This document shows, piece by piece, positions 61,978 through 64,000 of a DNA stretch of 64,000 nt. A program made the translations under genes and the position numbers. This DNA comes from JBFMCT01 sp046565765 (GTDB lineage: Bacteria > Actinomycetota > Acidimicrobiia > Acidimicrobiales > AC-14). Below the pieces are notes generated by a model. That model had not been told where the DNA came from and did not search any database. It saw only the letters and a program-made list of their open reading frames with translations. Position 1 is the stretch's first letter; every line of letters begins with the position of its first letter. The stretch covers positions 1-64,000 of the forward strand of contig JBKHXX010000032.1 in the NCBI GenBank assembly GCA_046565765.1. The letters run 5' to 3'.

Positions 61978-63123
61978 GTGGCCTGGGCCGTGCTGGCCGA
62001 CACGGTCCCGATCTATGCGCTGTACGCCCTGCTGTTCGAGGAGGCCGGGCTGTCGACCGCGCAGATCTCGACGCTGTTCCTGCTGTGGTCGGCGACGGGC
62101 ATCGTGGCCGAGGTGCCCTCGGGGGCGTTGGCCGACCGGCTCTCCCGCCGTGGCGCGCTGTGTGCCTCGGGACTCCTCCAGTCGGTCGCCTACGTGCTGT
62201 GGACCCTCTTCCCCGGCTATGCCGCGTTCGCGGCCGGCTTCGTGCTGTGGGGCCTGGGCGGCGCGTTCGCCTCGGGCGCCCTTGCGGCCCTGCTCTACGA
62301 CGGTCTGGCGGCTGCGAGGGCCACGGAGCACTACCCCCGCATCTACGGACGCGTGACCGCCGCCGGGCTGGTGTCCCAGGTGCCGGCCGCCCTGGCGGCC
62401 ACCGCGCTGTTCGGGCGGGGCGGCTACGACCTGGTCGGCTGGGCCTCGGTGGTGGCGTGCGCGGGCTCGGCGACGCTCGCCGCGCTGCTGCCGGAAGCCC
62501 CGCGGTCGCCCGGGGCCGCCGGCGACGGCGCCGACGGACACGGGGCCGGGTACCTCGCCACCCTGCGGGACGGGCTGAGCGAGGCGGCGTGGCGCCCGGC
62601 GGTGCGGGCCGCGGTGGTCGCGGTGGCCGCCATCGGCGCCCTGGACGGGCTGGAGGAGTACTTCCCCCTCCTGGCTGCCGACTGGGGGGTGCCGGCCTCG
62701 GCGGTGCCCACGGCGCTGTTGGCGGTCCCCATGGCGGGCGCGGCGGGGGCGGCCCTGGGCGGGCGGCTCGCCCGCCTCGGCGGCCGCACGCTGGCCGCGC
62801 TGCTCGGCACGGCCGTGGGCGTGCTCACGGCGGCCGGCCTGTGGCGTCGGCCGGCGGGCGTGGTCGCCATCGCCGTCGCCTACTTCCTCTACCAACTGGT
62901 GCTGGTGGTGGTCGACGCCCGCCTCCAGGAGCGGATCCAAGGCCCCGCCCGGGCCACGGTGACGTCCGTAGCCTCCCTCGGGACCGACCTGGGGTGCATC
63001 GCCCTCTACGCCGCCTGGGCCCTGGGGCAGCCGGCGGCGGTGGCGGCCATGGCGGCGGTCATGGCCCTCGCCCTGCCCCGCCTGCTCCGCCCTCCCGCCC
63101 TCACCCCGGGCGCAGCTGGATGA
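61978..63123 (+). CDS. MFS transporter
   Basis: 381 residues from GTG 61978 (in-frame CTG 61963 is a less likely start). Ten to twelve hydrophobic segments; GALADRLSRRGALCASGLLQ is motif A between helices 2 and 3. A Gly/Ala-rich loop (EAPRSPGAAGDGADGHG) is the central cytosolic loop. Substrate unknown. Convergent to the next gene with 23 bases of overlap. Confidence 0.8.
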   Translation: MAWAVLADTVPIYALYALLFEEAGLSTAQISTLFLLWSATGIVAEVPSGALADRLSRRGALCASGLLQSVAYVLWTLFPGYAAFAAGFVLWGLGGAFASGALAALLYDGLAAARATEHYPRIYGRVTAAGLVSQVPAALAATALFGRGGYDLVGWASVVACAGSATLAALLPEAPRSPGAAGDGADGHGAGYLATLRDGLSEAAWRPAVRAAVVAVAAIGALDGLEEYFPLLAADWGVPASAVPTALLAVPMAGAAGAALGGRLARLGGRTLAALLGTAVGVLTAAGLWRRPAGVVAIAVAYFLYQLVLVVVDARLQERIQGPARATVTSVASLGTDLGCIALYAAWALGQPAAVAAMAAVMALALPRLLRPPALTPGAAG

Positions 63124-64000
63124 GCACGGCCTCGCCGTGCCGGTCCACCCGCTCGACCCGTCCGGGAGGCAGCGCGTCGACGATCCGCTGGGCGCCGGCC
63201 TCGTCCACGTGGGACAAGCCCAGGGTTTCGTGGCTGCGGTCGGGCGCGGCCAGCCGGACGACGAGGTAGCGGACCCCGAGGCGGTCGAGCAGGGCGAGGG
63301 CCTCGGGCGTGGCCGGGCCCCCGTCGTCGAGGGTGTTGAGGACGTCGATGATGTCGCTGTAGCCCGGCGGCGAGTACCCGGAGTAGCCGTTGACCCGCGG
63401 GTTCCAGTCGATGGCCGACAGGACCATGCGGGGCGCCTCCACGAACCCGTAGGTGAAGTGGCGGTTGTCCCCCATGGGCAGCTCCGCCACCACGCCGCCG
63501 GGAAGGTCGGCCAGGGCCCGGTTGACGGACGCGAACCGGGGTGTGTCGATCCGGGGCGACATGACGATGCGGGCCTTGTCTTCGAGAAGGAACACACCGC
63601 CGAGACCGACGGCCAGCAGCAGCCCGGTGCGAGCCGGCCGGGCGCGGGCCAGGCGGTCGTAGCCCACCGCCGCCAGCAGGCCCAGGCCCAGCAGGGGCAG
63701 CACGGTGAGCCGCCCGAACGACCGCACCGACTTGTAGCCGGGCAGGTCGGCGACGAGGGAGTACGGCATGGGGACCCGCCAGTCGCCCACCGTCTGGTAC
63801 TTGCCGAAGGCCAGGACGAGGGCGGGAAGGGTGGCGAGGAGAACGAGCACGAGGTGGCGCCGGCGGAGCTCGGGCGGGGGGTCCCGGGACCACAGGGCCA
63901 CGAGGCCGACCCCGCCCACGGCCAGGGCGGCGAACCCGGGGAACAGCCGGTTCTCGAACGGTGAGTCGGTCAGGTCGTCGAGCCAGCCGTAGAGGAGGCT
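63101..64000 (-). CDS. Large integral membrane protein, C-terminal part
   Basis: The frame runs off the right edge and ends at 63101; about 299 residues are visible. At the window end SLLYGWLDDLTDSPFENRLF is followed by four or more hydrophobic helices (LALAVGGVGLVALW, LVLVLLATLPALVLAFGK, LTVLPLLGLGLLAAVG). The C-terminal extracytoplasmic part has GDNRHFTYGFVEAPRMVLSA, YSPPGYSDIIDVLNTL and LLDRLGVRYLVVRL. The layout resembles membrane glycosyltransferase-like proteins (YfhO/DUF2029 type), but the family cannot be set from the C-terminus alone. Confidence 0.65.
   Translation of the reverse strand, partial: SLLYGWLDDLTDSPFENRLFPGFAALAVGGVGLVALWSRDPPPELRRRHLVLVLLATLPALVLAFGKYQTVGDWRVPMPYSLVADLPGYKSVRSFGRLTVLPLLGLGLLAAVGYDRLARARPARTGLLLAVGLGGVFLLEDKARIVMSPRIDTPRFASVNRALADLPGGVVAELPMGDNRHFTYGFVEAPRMVLSAIDWNPRVNGYSGYSPPGYSDIIDVLNTLDDGGPATPEALALLDRLGVRYLVVRLAAPDRSHETLGLSHVDEAGAQRIVDALPPGRVERVDRHGEAVLIQLRPG

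Overview
The window is very G+C-rich with dense, often overlapping genes. It carries a complete Pup-proteasome locus (Mpa/ARC ATPase, Dop, Pup, PrcB, PrcA, PafA, PafB, PafC). That locus, the Tat-HelY cluster, DUF4193, DUF3866, a WhiB-free SARP/ANTAR/GAF signalling repertoire and an HU with a lysine-rich tail all point to an actinobacterium. A deep lineage such as Acidimicrobiia fits best, but this is inference from gene content, not from a marker gene.

1-19076: protein degradation and export. The 3' end of the proteasomal ATPase gene is followed by an SDR, dop, pup, an endonuclease VII-type HNH gene, prcB and prcA. Then come a DM13 membrane protein, a secreted protein, a DUF2007 protein, pafA, an SGNH hydrolase, DUF3866, an acyl-CoA dehydrogenase-like gene, a SufR-like regulator, pafB and pafC. 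Signal peptidase I, a phosphodiesterase, tatA/B, tatC and helY close the block. Dop deamidates the Gln-ended Pup, PafA attaches it to substrates, Mpa unfolds pupylated proteins and PrcAB degrades them.

19080-28770: housekeeping and stress genes. A two-gene cassette (a lipid-kinase-like protein and CsbD) lies between two related 50-bp palindromes. It is followed by an M20 peptidase, a double-domain ThyX-like protein, an acidic zinc-ribbon DUF4193 protein, GNAT and NUDIX genes, a disordered Arg/Gly-rich protein and an ECF sigma/anti-sigma pair.

28984-33787: a three-gene formate dehydrogenase operon. The catalytic subunit is a selenoprotein, with an in-frame TGA at 29554 and a hairpin bearing a GGUCU loop just downstream.

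33753-44204: a two-component system, a deiminase-family enzyme, a metallopeptidase, HU, an RNA methyltransferase, an RsbQ-RsbP stress-phosphatase pair, and an MFS exporter behind a SoxR/MerR-type promoter.

44267-57600: an accessory region. It holds a SARP-type regulator with a DUF4242 gene, a UvrA-like ABC protein, a decayed VapBC next to an intact MazEF-type pair, a truncated IS1182-type transposase fused to a coiled-coil remnant, and dispersed TGTCA-type repeats. It also holds a GAF-ANTAR-GAF-PP2C phosphatase, an internally deleted GAF-ANTAR gene, GrpB and tiny membrane peptides.

57544-64000: a frameshifted class A penicillin-binding protein, a secreted TIM-barrel-like protein, an MFS transporter and the C-terminal part of a large membrane protein that runs off the window.
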